A stretch of DNA of 64,000 nt from Pseudomonas aegrilactucae (GCF_019168305.1 NZ_JAHTBI010000054.1:1-64000), one strand, 5' to 3'. Counted from the first letter of the stretch, positions 41,027 to 50,461 are shown. Notes: a model not told the origin generated them from the sequence alone. Numbers and translations are program-made.

Positions 41027-42148
41027 GTGCATAACGTCGTCATCAGCGGCACCGGCCTGTACACCCCGGCCAACAGCATCTCCAACGAAGAGCTGGTCGA
41101 GTCTTTCAACGCCTACGTCAACCAGTTCAATGCCGACAACGCCGCCGCCATCGAGCGGGGCGAGGTGCAGGCGCTGGCCGAGTCGAGCGCCGCGTTCATC
41201 GAAAAGGCCTCGGGCATCAAGCGCCGCTTCGTGATGGACAAGGCAGGCATCCTTGACCCGCAGCGCATGAAGCCGCGCCTGCCCGAACGCAGCAACGACG
41301 AGCCGTCGATCCTCTGCCAGATGGGCGTGGCGGCGGCCGAGCAGGCCCTGTCGCGTGCCGGGCGCACGGCGGCCGACGTGGACGCGGTGATCGTCGCCTG
41401 CTCCAACCTGCAGCGCCCGTACCCGGCGATTGCCATCGAAGTGCAGCAGGCCCTGGGCATTGCCGGCTTTGGCTTTGACATGAACGTGGCCTGCTCCTCG
41501 GCCACCTTCGGTATCCAGGCGGCGTGCAACAGCGTGCAGTTGGGCCAGGCCCGTGCGGTGCTTGTGGTCAGCCCGGAGATCTGCACCGGCCACCTGAACT
41601 TCCGTGACCGTGACAGCCATTTCATCTTCGGCGATGCGGCCACTGCGGTGCTGGTCGAGCGCGCCGACCTCGCCACCTCGGCGCACCAGTTCGACATCGT
41701 CAGCACCAAGCTGCTGACCCAGTTCTCCAATAACATCCGCAACAATTTCGGCTTCCTCAACCGGGCCGGGGAAGAGGGTGTCGATTCAGCCGACAAGCTG
41801 TTCGTGCAGGAAGGCCGCAAGGTGTTCCGCGAGGTGTGCCCGATGGTTGCCGAACTGATCGGCCAGCACCTGGGCGAGAACAACCTCAACGTCAGCGACG
41901 TGAAACGCTTCTGGCTGCACCAGGCCAACCTCAGCATGAACCACCTGATCGTGAAGAAGCTGCTGGGCCGCGACGCGCTGGTCGAGGAAGCCCCGGTGAT
42001 CCTCGACAGCTACGCCAACACCAGCTCCGCCGGTTCCGTGATTGCCCTGCACAAGCATCAGGACGACCTGCCCACGGGCGCGCTGGGCGTGCTCAGCTCG
42101 TTTGGCGCAGGCTATTCGATCGGCAGCGTGATACTGCGCAAACGCTGA
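41027..42148 (+). CDS. 3-oxoacyl-ACP synthase III-like (beta-ketodecanoyl-ACP synthase)
   Basis: 373 aa from a GTG at 41027 with AGAGGA 7 bases upstream; no in-frame ATG fits as well. Thiolase-fold condensing enzyme with the KAS III triad: Cys156 in NVACSSATFGIQA, His298 in WLHQANLSMNHL, Asn331 in YANTSSAGS. The gene order FabH-like synthase, ECF sigma and OprP/O porin matches the P. aeruginosa PA3286 region from memory; that enzyme condenses octanoyl-CoA with malonyl-ACP, shunting beta-oxidation products into fatty acid synthesis. The same role here is inference by synteny. The ECF sigma gene follows after 13 bases. Confidence 0.88.
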   Translation: MHNVVISGTGLYTPANSISNEELVESFNAYVNQFNADNAAAIERGEVQALAESSAAFIEKASGIKRRFVMDKAGILDPQRMKPRLPERSNDEPSILCQMGVAAAEQALSRAGRTAADVDAVIVACSNLQRPYPAIAIEVQQALGIAGFGFDMNVACSSATFGIQAACNSVQLGQARAVLVVSPEICTGHLNFRDRDSHFIFGDAATAVLVERADLATSAHQFDIVSTKLLTQFSNNIRNNFGFLNRAGEEGVDSADKLFVQEGRKVFREVCPMVAELIGQHLGENNLNVSDVKRFWLHQANLSMNHLIVKKLLGRDALVEEAPVILDSYANTSSAGSVIALHKHQDDLPTGALGVLSSFGAGYSIGSVILRKR

Positions 42149-42161
42149 GTGCCGTTGCGTC

Positions 42162-42770
42162 ATGCCAGACGCACAAGCCCGGTTGCTCGAACGCCTGCTG
42201 GCAGGTGAACAGCAGGCGTTTGCCGAGTTGGTGCAGACCTATCAGGGGGCGATGCGTGCGGTAGCCTACGCGATCGTGGGCAGCCGCCACGCCGATGAAG
42301 CGGTGCAGGATGCGTGGCTGGCCGTGGTACGCGCCTTGCCAGGCTTCGAGCGGCGCTCCAGCCTCAAGACCTGGTTGCTGACCATCACCGCGAATGCGGC
42401 CAAGACGCGCTATCGGCACAACCGCCGCGAGGTGTTGCTCGACGACCTGCCTGGCCCTCACGGCAGTGTCGGCGATGACCGCTTCGCCCGCGACGGGCAC
42501 TGGTTGGCGGGGCCTGCGGCCTGGCACGAAGACAGCCCCGAAGCCCTGCTCAGCCAGGACGAGTTGCGCCAATGCCTGGAGCACACCCTGCTCAGCCTCT
42601 CGCACCTGCAGCGCAGTGTGCTGGTGCTGCGCGAGCGCCAGGGCCTGGAACTGCACGAGATCTGTAATCTTCTGGAGCTGTCGCTCTCCAATGTTCGCGT
42701 GCTGCTGCACCGGGCGCGCCTGAAGGTCTTTGCCACCCTGGAGCATTTCGAGGAAACCGGCCAATGCTGA
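42162..42770 (+). CDS. ECF-type RNA polymerase sigma factor
   Basis: 202 aa. Sigma2 near residues 20-85 (VQTYQGAMRAVAYAIVGSRH, ADEAVQDAWLAVVRALPGFE, the SLKTWLLTITANAAKTRYRH segment) and sigma4 near 130-185 (LLSLSHLQRSVLVLRERQGL, EICNLLELSLSNVRVLLHRA). A glycine/aspartate-rich linker joins them. Its stop codon overlaps the next gene by 7 bases, whose product looks like an anti-sigma factor. The operon starts with the condensing enzyme, so the sigma factor may be linked to fatty-acid or envelope status; its signal is unknown. Confidence 0.92.
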   Translation: MPDAQARLLERLLAGEQQAFAELVQTYQGAMRAVAYAIVGSRHADEAVQDAWLAVVRALPGFERRSSLKTWLLTITANAAKTRYRHNRREVLLDDLPGPHGSVGDDRFARDGHWLAGPAAWHEDSPEALLSQDELRQCLEHTLLSLSHLQRSVLVLRERQGLELHEICNLLELSLSNVRVLLHRARLKVFATLEHFEETGQC

Positions 42771-43003
42771 GTTGCAAGGAACTGGTCGCGCGTTCCAGCG
42801 ATTACCTGGATGACCAACTGACACTGGGCGATCGCCTGATGACGCGCCAGCACCTGCTGTTCTGTCGTCACTGCCGCCGGTTTCTGCGCCAGTTGCGCCT
42901 GGCCCAGGCGACCGTGAAAGCGTTGCCCGAGACGCCGGCGATCAATGTCGAGTCGTTGGCCGAGCGCCTGGCGACCGAGCGGCGCTCGGCCGGCAAATCC
43001 TGA
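42764..43003 (+). CDS. small zinc-finger anti-sigma factor candidate
   Basis: 79 aa. MLSCKELVARSSDYLDDQLT has the opening Cys and the short helix of zf-HC2 anti-sigma domains, followed by RQHLLFCRHCRRFLRQL with the HxxxCxxC zinc motif near residues 30-36. There is no membrane segment, so it would be a soluble, possibly redox-sensing, anti-sigma factor. It overlaps the sigma gene by 7 bases. A terminator follows directly. Confidence 0.85.
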   Translation: MLSCKELVARSSDYLDDQLTLGDRLMTRQHLLFCRHCRRFLRQLRLAQATVKALPETPAINVESLAERLATERRSAGKS

Positions 43004-43014
43004 AAAGCGACGTG

Positions 43015-43040
43015 AAAGGCCCTGCAACGGGGCCTTTTGC
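43015..43040 (+). terminator. Rho-independent terminator after anti-sigma gene
   Basis: AAAGGCCC-TGCAAC-GGGGCCTTTT, 8-bp stem plus T-rich tail, 11 bases after the stop codon. Confidence 0.8.
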
Positions 43041-43069
43041 CTTATTCACAATCGAAGTAAAAAGTTCCC

Positions 43070-43094
43070 CTGTCACGAAACATTTATCTAACAG
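43070..43094 (+). promoter_or_regulatory. possible partial Pho box upstream of the porin gene
   Basis: CTGTCAC at 43070-43076 matches one PHO-box heptamer exactly; the heptamer expected 11 bases later (cattta) matches poorly. It lies 137 bases before the porin ATG. Suggestive only, because OprP/OprO genes elsewhere are PhoB-controlled. Confidence 0.25.
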
Positions 43095-43212
43095 CCACTG
43101 AGCTGACATAACCCCCCGCCAAGATTCCTCCCCAGCACAAGTGGCCTGAGCCGCGTGTTTTTTCAACGTAATCAAGACCATAAACGTTTATGAACGTAGG
43201 GGAGTTTGTTCG

Positions 43213-44526
43213 ATGATCCGTAAGCACTTCGCAGGTTTCGTAGCCAGCGCCTTGGCCATGGCCGTTACCGCCCAGGCTTTCGCGGGCACCGTGACTACCG
43301 ACGGCGCCGATATCGTAGTCAAGACCAAGGGCGGCCTGGAGGTCGCTACCACCGACAAGGAATTCAGCTTCAAGCTGGGCGGTCGGGTACAGGCCGACTA
43401 CAGCCGTTTCGATGGTTTCTACACCCGTGATGGCGACACGGCTGATGCCGGCTACATGCGTCGCGCCTTCCTGGAGCTGGGTGGTGTGCTCTACACCGAC
43501 TGGGCTTACCAGATCAACTACGACTTCTCGCACAACTCCGGTGGCGACAACCGCGAGTCGGACGGCTACTTCGACGAAGCCTCGCTGGCCTACAACGGCT
43601 TCAAGCCCGTGTCGATCAAGGTCGGTCGTTTCGACCCCGAGTTCGGCCTGGAAAAAGCCACCAGCTCCAAATGGGTAACCGCGCAGGAGCGTACCGCTGC
43701 CTATGACCTGGCGGACTGGGCCAACGCACACAACGGCGGCATGGGCATCCAGGTGTCGGGTAATGCCGGTGACTCGCTGTACGGCTCTGCCGGCCTGTTC
43801 GCCAAGGACGCCACCGATCAGGACAAGGACGGCGACAGCACCAAGCAGTTCAACCTGCGTGGTGTGTTCGCACCGATGCACGAAGCCGGCAATGTCCTGC
43901 ACATCGGCGTGAACTACGCCCAGCGTGACCTGGCCGACACCGCGTTCGATGGCCGTATCCGCAGCCGCCTGGGCATGCGTGGGGTGAGCACCGATGGTGG
44001 TCAGGATGCCGGTGCCAACGGTAACCGCCTGGTGCTGGGTGGCCAGAACAACACCCCGGTCGGTGCCTACGACACCGACAAGGCCTGGGGCCTGGAAGCG
44101 GCCTTCGCGGCCGGTCCGTTCTCGGTACAGGGCGAGTACATCAAGCGTGACGTGCAAGCCGATGACGCTGCCTTCTCCGACATCAAGGCCGACGGTTACT
44201 ACGGTCAGGTGGCCTACACCATCACTGGCGAGGCGCGTGGCTACAAGCTCGGCAAGTTCGACGCCATCAAGCCTGCGAACAAGCAGATCGGAGCCTGGGA
44301 AGTGTTCTATCGCTATGACCACCTGAGCGTTGACGACAACAACGGCGCGTTTGCCGATGTGGGTGATATCGAAGCCAAGGTGCACAACCTGGGCGTCAAC
44401 TGGTACGCCAACGAGTCGATCAAGCTCAGCGGCGTGTACGTCAAGGCCAAGACCGACAATGCTGAAAACACTGTTGGCGACGACAGCGGCGACGGTTTCG
44501 TGATGCGCGCGCAGTACGTGTTCTAA
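43213..44526 (+). CDS. OprP/OprO-family phosphate-selective-type porin
   Basis: 437 aa, start with GGGGAG 8 bases upstream. Signal peptide [20 protein letters not shown], cut after AFA at residue 24. The mature barrel opens with [20 protein letters not shown] and [20 protein letters not shown], and includes [20 protein letters not shown], all typical of phosphate-selective porins O/P. It ends ...[10 protein letters not shown] with the C-terminal Phe needed for outer-membrane assembly. Substrate may be phosphate, polyphosphate or another anion; residues of the phosphate channel cannot be assigned without alignment. A strong terminator follows. Confidence 0.93.
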   Translation: MIRKHFAGFVASALAMAVTAQAFAGTVTTDGADIVVKTKGGLEVATTDKEFSFKLGGRVQADYSRFDGFYTRDGDTADAGYMRRAFLELGGVLYTDWAYQINYDFSHNSGGDNRESDGYFDEASLAYNGFKPVSIKVGRFDPEFGLEKATSSKWVTAQERTAAYDLADWANAHNGGMGIQVSGNAGDSLYGSAGLFAKDATDQDKDGDSTKQFNLRGVFAPMHEAGNVLHIGVNYAQRDLADTAFDGRIRSRLGMRGVSTDGGQDAGANGNRLVLGGQNNTPVGAYDTDKAWGLEAAFAAGPFSVQGEYIKRDVQADDAAFSDIKADGYYGQVAYTITGEARGYKLGKFDAIKPANKQIGAWEVFYRYDHLSVDDNNGAFADVGDIEAKVHNLGVNWYANESIKLSGVYVKAKTDNAENTVGDDSGDGFVMRAQYVF

Positions 44527-44568
44527 GGGTTACCCCTGCAACAACACTCCTTCATCCGTTAGATCTTC

Positions 44569-44597
44569 AGCCCCGCCCCCGCGGGGCTTTTTTTTTG
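44569..44597 (+). terminator. strong Rho-independent terminator after the porin gene
   Basis: AGCCCCGC-CCCC-GCGGGGCT followed by nine T's, ending 27 bases before the next start. Confidence 0.93.
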
Positions 44598-44623
44598 CCT
44601 GCACGAAGGGGCAGACTGCGCGC

Positions 44624-45748
44624 ATGCCCATTTCACGCCTGCCGCACCTCGCCGATATCGACGCCGCCACCTGGGATGCCCTGGTGCCGGATGACCAGCC
44701 ATTCCTGCGCCATGCCTTTCTGCGCAGCCTGGAGGACAGTGGCAGCGTAAGCCCGCGTACCGGCTGGACGCCGGCGCATGCCTTGCTGCGCGATGCCGCG
44801 GGGCAACTGCGCGCAGCCATGCCGGCCTATGTGAAGACCCATTCCTTTGGCGAATATGTGTTCGACCATGGCTGGGCTGACGCCTGTGCCCGCGCGGGTA
44901 TCGACTACTACCCCAAGTTGCTGTGTGCCGTTCCGTTCTCGCCGGTCAGCGGCGCTCGCCTGCTGGGCGATGCGCAGGCGGCCGGGGAACTGCTCGATGG
45001 CGTGACCGACAGCCTGTTCGAACAAGGCCTGTCGGGGTTGCATGTGAACTTCACCGATGCCGCCAGCGATGAGGTATTGCGCGGGCGCGAGGGCTGGATG
45101 GAACGCCTGGGCTGCCAGTTTCACTGGCGCAATCAGGGCTACCGGGACTTTCAGGACTTTCTCGACAGCCTCAGCTCGCGCAAGCGCAAGCAGATGCGCA
45201 AGGAGCGCGAGCAGGTGGCGGGGCAGGGGATCGAGTTCCAGTGGTACTGCGGCGATGAGTTGAGCGAGGCGCAGTGGGATTTCGTGTTTGCCTGTTACGC
45301 CAATACCTATGCCGTGCGCCGGCGTGCGCCGTACCTGACGCGGGCATTTTTCAGTCTGCTGGCCGAGCGCATGCCCGAGACGATCCGTGTGGTGATGGCG
45401 TGCCAGGGCGGGCGCGAGGTGGCAATGGCGTTCAGCCTGGTCGCTGGTGACAGTCTGTATGGTCGGTATTGGGGGTGCCTGGCGGAGTTCGACCGGCTGC
45501 ATTTCGAGACATGTTTCTATCAGGGCATGGACATGGCCATCGCCCAGGGGCTGCAGCGTTTCGATGCGGGCGCACAGGGTGAGCACAAGCTGATTCGCGG
45601 GTTCGAGCCGGTGATCACGCGGTCGTGGCACTATTTGCTGCATCCGGGGCTGAAGACGGCGGTGCAGGACTTTCTGGCGCAGGAGCGGGTGGGGGTGATG
45701 GGGTATGCCGAGCAAGCGCGTTCGGCATTGCCTTTCAAACAGATTTGA
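44624..45748 (+). CDS. FemAB-like GNAT acyltransferase (peptidoglycan-recognition type)
   Basis: 374 aa. N-terminal DQPFLRHAFLRSLEDSGSVS and GWTPAHALLRDAAGQLRAAM, central LSSRKRKQMRKEREQVAGQG near 185-205 and C-terminal YGRYWGCLAEFDRLHFETCF ... QGEHKLIRGFEPV. These are the conserved blocks of the PF04339 'FemAB-like' family. The family has a double GNAT fold and is presumed to transfer acyl or aminoacyl groups to envelope or amide substrates; no specific reaction is known to me. Monocistronic between a terminator and a REP pair. Confidence 0.85.
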   Translation: MPISRLPHLADIDAATWDALVPDDQPFLRHAFLRSLEDSGSVSPRTGWTPAHALLRDAAGQLRAAMPAYVKTHSFGEYVFDHGWADACARAGIDYYPKLLCAVPFSPVSGARLLGDAQAAGELLDGVTDSLFEQGLSGLHVNFTDAASDEVLRGREGWMERLGCQFHWRNQGYRDFQDFLDSLSSRKRKQMRKEREQVAGQGIEFQWYCGDELSEAQWDFVFACYANTYAVRRRAPYLTRAFFSLLAERMPETIRVVMACQGGREVAMAFSLVAGDSLYGRYWGCLAEFDRLHFETCFYQGMDMAIAQGLQRFDAGAQGEHKLIRGFEPVITRSWHYLLHPGLKTAVQDFLAQERVGVMGYAEQARSALPFKQI

Positions 45749-45751
45749 GGG

Positions 45752-45824
45752 CCCCTTCGCTGGCAAGCCAGCTCCCACAGGGCCTGCGTACATCGGACCT
45801 GTGGGAGCTGGCTTGCCAGCGAAG
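45752..45824. repeat. inverted REP pair
   Basis: ccccttcgctggcaagccag (from 45752) inverted as cctgtgggagctggcttgcc...aag to 45824, with a short unique spacer. Sits between the convergent ends of the FemAB-like and ABC genes. Confidence 0.88.
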
Positions 45825-45839
45825 CAGACGCCGCGGCCT

Positions 45840-47678
45840 TCAATCGACCCCGACAAAACCACCTGTCTGGTGATGCCACAGCCGCGCATACAAGCCCTGG
45901 TGCGCCAGCAACTCGGCATGGCTGCCCACTTCGGCAATCCTGCCTTTCTCCAGCACCACCAGGCGGTCCATGCGGGCAATGGTCGACAGGCGGTGCGCAA
46001 TCGCGATCACCGTCTTGCCCTGCATCAGGGTTTCCAGGCTCTCCTGGATCGCCGCCTCCACTTCCGAGTCCAGCGCTGAGGTGGCCTCGTCCATGATCAG
46101 GATCGGCGCATTCTTGAGCAGCACCCGCGCAATCGCGATACGTTGACGCTGGCCACCCGACAACTTGACCCCGCGCTCGCCCACATGTGCATCCAGCCCC
46201 ATACGGCCCTGGGCATCTGACAGCAGCGGGATGAACTCGTCGGCGCGCGCACGGCATACCGCTTCCCACAGTGCTTCTTCAGTGGCATCCGGCCGCCCGT
46301 ACAACAGGTTCTCCCGGATCGAACGGTGCAGCAGCGAGGTGTCCTGGGTGATCATGCCGATCTGCGCACGCAGGCTGGCCTGGGTCACCTGGGCGATGTC
46401 CTGGCCATCGATGAGGATGCGCCCGCCTTCCAGGTCATACAGGCGCAGCAGCAGGTTGACCAGGGTCGACTTGCCCGCCCCCGAAGGGCCGATCAGGCCG
46501 ATTTTCTCGCCCGGCCGGATGTCCAGGCTCAGGCCGCTGATGATGCGACTGCCCTTTTTGCCGTAGTGGAAGTCCACATTGTCGAAATGCACCGCGCCGC
46601 GCTCCACCTTGAGCGCCGGCGCATTCGGCAGATCGGTGACCGTCACCGGCTGGGCGATGGTCTGCAGGCCGTCCTGCACGGTACCGATGTTCTCGAAGAT
46701 GCCGTTGACCACCCACATGATCCAGCCGGACATGTTGACGATACGGATCACCAGGCCGGTGGCCAGGGCGATGGCGCCCACGCTGATCAGCGACTGGGTC
46801 CACAGCCACAGCGCCAGGCCCGTGGTGGCGACGATCAGCAGGCCGTTGAGGCTGGTGATGACCACGTCCATGCTGGTGATCACGCGCGAGGCCAGCTGGG
46901 TCTTCTCGGTTTGCTCGCTGATCGCTTCACGGGCGTACTGCTGTTCGAAGTCGGTGTGGGCGAACAGCTTGAGGGTGGCGATGTTGGTGTAGCCGTCGAC
47001 GATGCGCCCCATCAGCTTGGAGCGGGCGTCGGACGACACCACGGCCCGTGCCTTGACCCTGGGCACGAAGTAGCAGAGGGCACCGATGTAGGCGAGTATC
47101 CAGCCGGTCAGCGGCAGCATCAGGCGCCAGTCGGCCTCGGCGAACAGCACCAGGGCGCTGATCGCATAGATCAGCACGTGCCACAGCGCATCCACCGCCT
47201 GCACAGCCGAGTCGCGCAAGGCGTTGCCGGTCTGCATGATGCGCTGGGCAATGCGCCCGGCAAAATCGTTCTGGAAGAAGTTCATGCTCTGGCGCAGCAC
47301 ATGGGTGTGGTTCTGCCAGCGGATCATGCTGGTCATGCCCGGGCTGATGGTCTGGTGCACCAGCAGGTCATGCAGGCCGACGAATATCGGCCGCAGGACC
47401 AGCGCCACCACCAGCATCCAGATCAGCTCGCCGGCGTGGTCGCGAAAGAAATTCAGGTTCGGGGTGCCCTGCGTCAGGTCGATGATACGGCTCAGGTAGC
47501 TGAACAGCGCCACCTCGATCATCGCTCCGATCAGGCCGACCACCAGCAGCACGGCAAAGCTGGGCCATACCTGGCGCAGGTAGTAAAGGTAGAAAGGCAG
47601 GACTTTGCCCGGTGGCGCCGCCGTTGGCGCCTCACGGAAGATATCGATCAGCTTTTCGAAACGGCGGTACAGCCTCAA
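45840..47678 (-). CDS. ABC-type exporter, fused permease and ATPase
   Basis: 612 aa half-transporter that would dimerise. Start is TTG at 47676-47678 with CAGGAG 8 bases before; no ATG fits. Six-helix permease domain in residues 30-320 (VWPSFAVLLVVGLIGAMIEV, WMLVVALVLRPIFVGLHDLL, ITSLNGLLIVATTGLALWLW). ATPase in 350-600: Walker A LIGPSGAGKSTLVN near 390, Q-loop MITQDTSLLHRSIRENLLYG, signature VKLSGGQRQRIAIARVLL near 490, Walker B ILIMDEATSALDSE, H-loop IAIAHRLSTI. Resembles MsbA/MDR exporters; the cargo is unknown. Followed upstream by a cyclophilin gene on the same strand. Confidence 0.92.
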   Translation of the reverse strand: MRLYRRFEKLIDIFREAPTAAPPGKVLPFYLYYLRQVWPSFAVLLVVGLIGAMIEVALFSYLSRIIDLTQGTPNLNFFRDHAGELIWMLVVALVLRPIFVGLHDLLVHQTISPGMTSMIRWQNHTHVLRQSMNFFQNDFAGRIAQRIMQTGNALRDSAVQAVDALWHVLIYAISALVLFAEADWRLMLPLTGWILAYIGALCYFVPRVKARAVVSSDARSKLMGRIVDGYTNIATLKLFAHTDFEQQYAREAISEQTEKTQLASRVITSMDVVITSLNGLLIVATTGLALWLWTQSLISVGAIALATGLVIRIVNMSGWIMWVVNGIFENIGTVQDGLQTIAQPVTVTDLPNAPALKVERGAVHFDNVDFHYGKKGSRIISGLSLDIRPGEKIGLIGPSGAGKSTLVNLLLRLYDLEGGRILIDGQDIAQVTQASLRAQIGMITQDTSLLHRSIRENLLYGRPDATEEALWEAVCRARADEFIPLLSDAQGRMGLDAHVGERGVKLSGGQRQRIAIARVLLKNAPILIMDEATSALDSEVEAAIQESLETLMQGKTVIAIAHRLSTIARMDRLVVLEKGRIAEVGSHAELLAHQGLYARLWHHQTGGFVGVD

Positions 47679-47741
47679 AACGGTAACTCCTGTCTGAATC
47701 GACCAGGCCGGTCATGGTTCACGTCCCTGTGAACCCGATGC

Positions 47742-48299
47742 TCAGTCGATGCGTTTGGCGGATTTGATCAGCACGGGGTCAACCGGCACGTCGGCCATGC
47801 CGTTCTTGCGCGTGGTGGGCGAGTTGACGATCTGGTCGACCACGTCCATGCCCTTGACCACCTTGGCGAATACGGCATAACCGGCATCGCGGCCCGGGTC
47901 CAGGAAGGCGTTGTCGGCCACGTTGATGAAGAACTGGCTGGTGGCCGAGTTCGGGTTGGAGGTACGTGCCATCGACAGCGTGCCGCGGGTGTTGTGCAGG
48001 CCATTGCTGGCTTCGTTGCGGATCGGGTCCTGGGTCGGCTTTTGCTGCATCTGCGCCGTGAACCCGCCGCCTTGCACCATGAAGCCCGGGATCACACGGT
48101 GGAAAATGGTGTTGGTGTAGAAACCGCTGTCGACGTATTGCAGAAAGTTTTTAGTCGAAATCGGCGCCTTGACCGGGTCCAGTTCGACCTCGATCTGGCC
48201 AAAACTGGTGTCCAGCACGACGTGAGGGGCTTTTTCAGCGGCCATCAGGCTGGTGGCGAAAACGACCGAGCAGGCGCCAAGCAGAAGTTTTTTCAGCAT
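47742..48299 (-). CDS. ppiA: periplasmic peptidyl-prolyl cis-trans isomerase A
   Basis: 185 aa. Signal peptide [20 protein letters not shown] cut after MAA. Cyclophilin domain with [20 protein letters not shown] (catalytic Arg in FHRVIP), [40 protein letters not shown] and [17 protein letters not shown]. Catalyses proline isomerisation during periplasmic protein folding. Overlaps the upstream hydrolase gene by 7 bases on the same strand; cotranscription is likely. Confidence 0.95.
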   Translation of the reverse strand: MLKKLLLGACSVVFATSLMAAEKAPHVVLDTSFGQIEVELDPVKAPISTKNFLQYVDSGFYTNTIFHRVIPGFMVQGGGFTAQMQQKPTQDPIRNEASNGLHNTRGTLSMARTSNPNSATSQFFINVADNAFLDPGRDAGYAVFAKVVKGMDVVDQIVNSPTTRKNGMADVPVDPVLIKSAKRID

Positions 48300-49108
48300 G
48301 AACTCAATGATCCTTGAGAGGGGGTTGAAGCTGTCGCCAGAAACTGCAGCAGGGTCTGGTTGAACAGCTGGGGTTGATCCAGCGGTGTAGCGTGCCGTGA
48401 ATCGTCGATGACCGCCAGTCGTGCCTGAGGGATAAGGGCGACATAGCGCTGTTTAAGTTGTATCGGCGTGTAGTCGTGGTCGGCCGTGATGACCAAGGTA
48501 GGACAGCGGATCTGCCCAAGGCGTTCCTGTACGCCCCAGCCGACGATGGCATCGAAACTGGCCAGGTAGGCGCGCTTGTCGTTGCGCGCCCAGCGCTCGG
48601 CCATCGTGCGTCGCAGCTCAAGCTGTTCGGGTTTGGGGAACAGGCGTGCGGCCAGAGCCTTGCCGACGGCTTCCAGACTGAGCAGGCGCGCCAGGGTCCA
48701 GCGCTTGGCCCACTGCCAATAATCGTCGCGGCTGCGCAGCTTGACCTCGGGGGCGCTGTTGACGATGCACAGGCTGCGCAGCCAGGCCGGGTGATCGACG
48801 GCAAACTGAAACCCGATCATGCCGCCCATCGACAACCCCACCAGGTGTACCGGGCCGGTACCGAGGTGCTCCAGCAAGGCCAGCAGGTCGGCGCTGAACG
48901 TGGTGATGCTGTAGCGCTCGCGGGGCTTGTCGGAGCGGCCGTGGCCGCGCACGTCCGGCACGATGACGCGGTAGGTGCGGGCCAGCTCCGGTACCTGGTA
49001 CTCCCAGTCCTGGCTGCTGGAGCCCAGCCCGTGCAGCAGCACCAGGGGCTCGCCCTGGCCGTATTCCTCATAATGCAGGGTGCAACCTTCATGTTCGAAA
49101 TAGGCCAT
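48293..49108 (-). CDS. alpha/beta hydrolase
   Basis: 271 aa, cytoplasmic. [20 protein letters not shown] (oxyanion loop), [15 protein letters not shown], nucleophile elbow [12 protein letters not shown] near residue 93, acid Asp in [10 protein letters not shown] near 215 and His in [12 protein letters not shown] near 240. This is the lactonase/3-oxoadipate enol-lactonase-like subgroup; the substrate cannot be told. It overlaps ppiA at its 3' end and follows the LysR-type gene by 12 bases on the same strand. Confidence 0.88.
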   Translation of the reverse strand: MAYFEHEGCTLHYEEYGQGEPLVLLHGLGSSSQDWEYQVPELARTYRVIVPDVRGHGRSDKPRERYSITTFSADLLALLEHLGTGPVHLVGLSMGGMIGFQFAVDHPAWLRSLCIVNSAPEVKLRSRDDYWQWAKRWTLARLLSLEAVGKALAARLFPKPEQLELRRTMAERWARNDKRAYLASFDAIVGWGVQERLGQIRCPTLVITADHDYTPIQLKQRYVALIPQARLAVIDDSRHATPLDQPQLFNQTLLQFLATASTPSQGSLSSC

Positions 49109-49120
49109 CGGCGAGTCCTG

Positions 49121-50044
49121 TCAGGCTTGGGCGGGGGCGGCGAACGGCACATCCAGCGGCGCGGTATCGAAGTTGCGCAGCAATTCGATGAGGATCTGTG
49201 TGGCCGGGCCCAGCGGTTTGTCCTTGTTGGAGTAAAGGTAGAACAGCGGGTGGCGACTGCCACCCTGATCCAGCGGCAGCGGCTTGAGCACGCCTTCGCG
49301 CAGTTCACGCTCGATCAGGTGACGCGGCAGCCAGGCAAAGCCCAGGCCGCTGCCGACGAAGGTGGCAGCGGTGGCCAGGCTGCCGACCGTCCAGCGCTGT
49401 TCGGCGCCCAGCCAGCCCACGTCACGCGGTTGCGCGCGGCCCGAGTCGCGGATTACCACCTGCAACTGGCTTTGCAGGTCCTGGAAGCTGAGTTCGCGGC
49501 CCAGGCGGTGCAGGCTGTGTTCGGGGTGGGCGACGGCGACGAATTCCACCGCACTCATTTCGGTGCCCAGGTAACCCGGGATGCTGTAGCTGCTGATGGC
49601 AAGGTCGGCGACGCCTTCGTGCAGCACTTCCTCGACCCCCGACAGCACTTCTTCGCGCAGGCGTACGCGGCAGCCGCGACTTTGCGGCATGAAGGCGGTG
49701 AGGGCGCGTACCAGGCGTGCACTGGGGTAGGCGGCGTCCACCACCAGGCGTACTTCGGCCTCCCAGCCCTGTTCCATGTGATGGGCCAGGTCTTCGAGCT
49801 GGCTGGCCTGCTTGACCAACTGCCGCGAGCGGCGCAGCAGCACGCCGCCGGCTTCGGTGAGCACCGCCTTGCGCCCGTCTATGCGCAGCAGCGGCACGCC
49901 GAGCTGGTCCTGCATGCGCGCCACGGTATAGCTCACCGATGACTGCGAGCGGTGCAGGGCTTCGGCCGCCTGGGCGAAACCACCGTGGTCGACCACTGCC
50001 TGCAGGGTTCGCCACTGATCCAGGGTAACGCGCGGCGCTTTCAT
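49121..50044 (-). CDS. LysR-family transcriptional regulator
   Basis: 307 aa. N-terminal winged helix (TLDQWRTLQAVVDHGGFAQA, AAEALHRSQSSVSYTVARMQ, QLGVPLLRIDGRKAVLTEAG) and periplasmic-binding-like effector domain from about residue 90. Divergent from a small secreted protein gene and, past it, the azoreductase, so one of these is its probable target. The hydrolase and ppiA lie downstream on its own strand. Confidence 0.92.
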   Translation of the reverse strand: MKAPRVTLDQWRTLQAVVDHGGFAQAAEALHRSQSSVSYTVARMQDQLGVPLLRIDGRKAVLTEAGGVLLRRSRQLVKQASQLEDLAHHMEQGWEAEVRLVVDAAYPSARLVRALTAFMPQSRGCRVRLREEVLSGVEEVLHEGVADLAISSYSIPGYLGTEMSAVEFVAVAHPEHSLHRLGRELSFQDLQSQLQVVIRDSGRAQPRDVGWLGAEQRWTVGSLATAATFVGSGLGFAWLPRHLIERELREGVLKPLPLDQGGSRHPLFYLYSNKDKPLGPATQILIELLRNFDTAPLDVPFAAPAQA

Positions 50045-50093
50045 CTTCGGCTCCTGTTGTCCTAAGCTGGCGCACTTTCATGGAGAGCGCCGT

Positions 50094-50408
50094 ATGAAAA
50101 AAATCTGTGTTGTACTGCTGGCCTTGCTGCCGCTGACGGCCATGGCCTATCCCATCGACGTGGAAAAGACCATCGACGGGGTGAAACTCGACTACACCAC
50201 CTACGACACCGACCGGGATATCGGCTCGATCAACCTCAACAACTACGGCGAGGTGGCGGCGCAGTGCAAGGTGACCTTCCGTAACGGCCCCGAGGCCCCG
50301 CGGGTGCGGCGTGTGCAGGTGCCGGCGAAGAAAAGCGTGGATGTGACCGCCAAGTTCAACCGCGAGATCATCAAGCTGCGGATCACACTGGCCTGCACCT
50401 CACAATAA
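50094..50408 (+). CDS. small exported protein of unknown function
   Basis: 104 aa. Signal peptide MKKICVVLLALLPLTAMAYP cut after AMA at residue 18. The mature 86 residues form a predicted beta-sandwich: DIGSINLNNYGEVAAQCKVT, FRNGPEAPRVRRVQVPAKKS, KFNREIIKLRITLACTSQ, with two Cys that can form a disulfide. Similar Pseudomonas proteins have at times been labelled '3-phosphoglycerate kinase', which this clearly is not. Divergent from the LysR gene, 49 bases away. Confidence 0.82.
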   Translation: MKKICVVLLALLPLTAMAYPIDVEKTIDGVKLDYTTYDTDRDIGSINLNNYGEVAAQCKVTFRNGPEAPRVRRVQVPAKKSVDVTAKFNREIIKLRITLACTSQ

Positions 50409-50420
50409 AACAAGTTAACT

Positions 50421-50461
50421 GATAGGTTTCACCCAGTTTTTACGCTTTTTAATCGATAGGT
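50421..50461 (+). promoter_or_regulatory. direct repeat GATAGGT upstream of azoR
   Basis: GATAGGT at 50421-50427 and again at 50455-50461, 34 bases apart, in the 109-base AT-rich gap before azoR. Could be regulator half-sites; weak evidence on its own. Confidence 0.25.

Noticed and set aside
46326..47732. 468-codon plus-strand frame
   Set aside because: Antisense to the ABC exporter; contains no recognisable domain.
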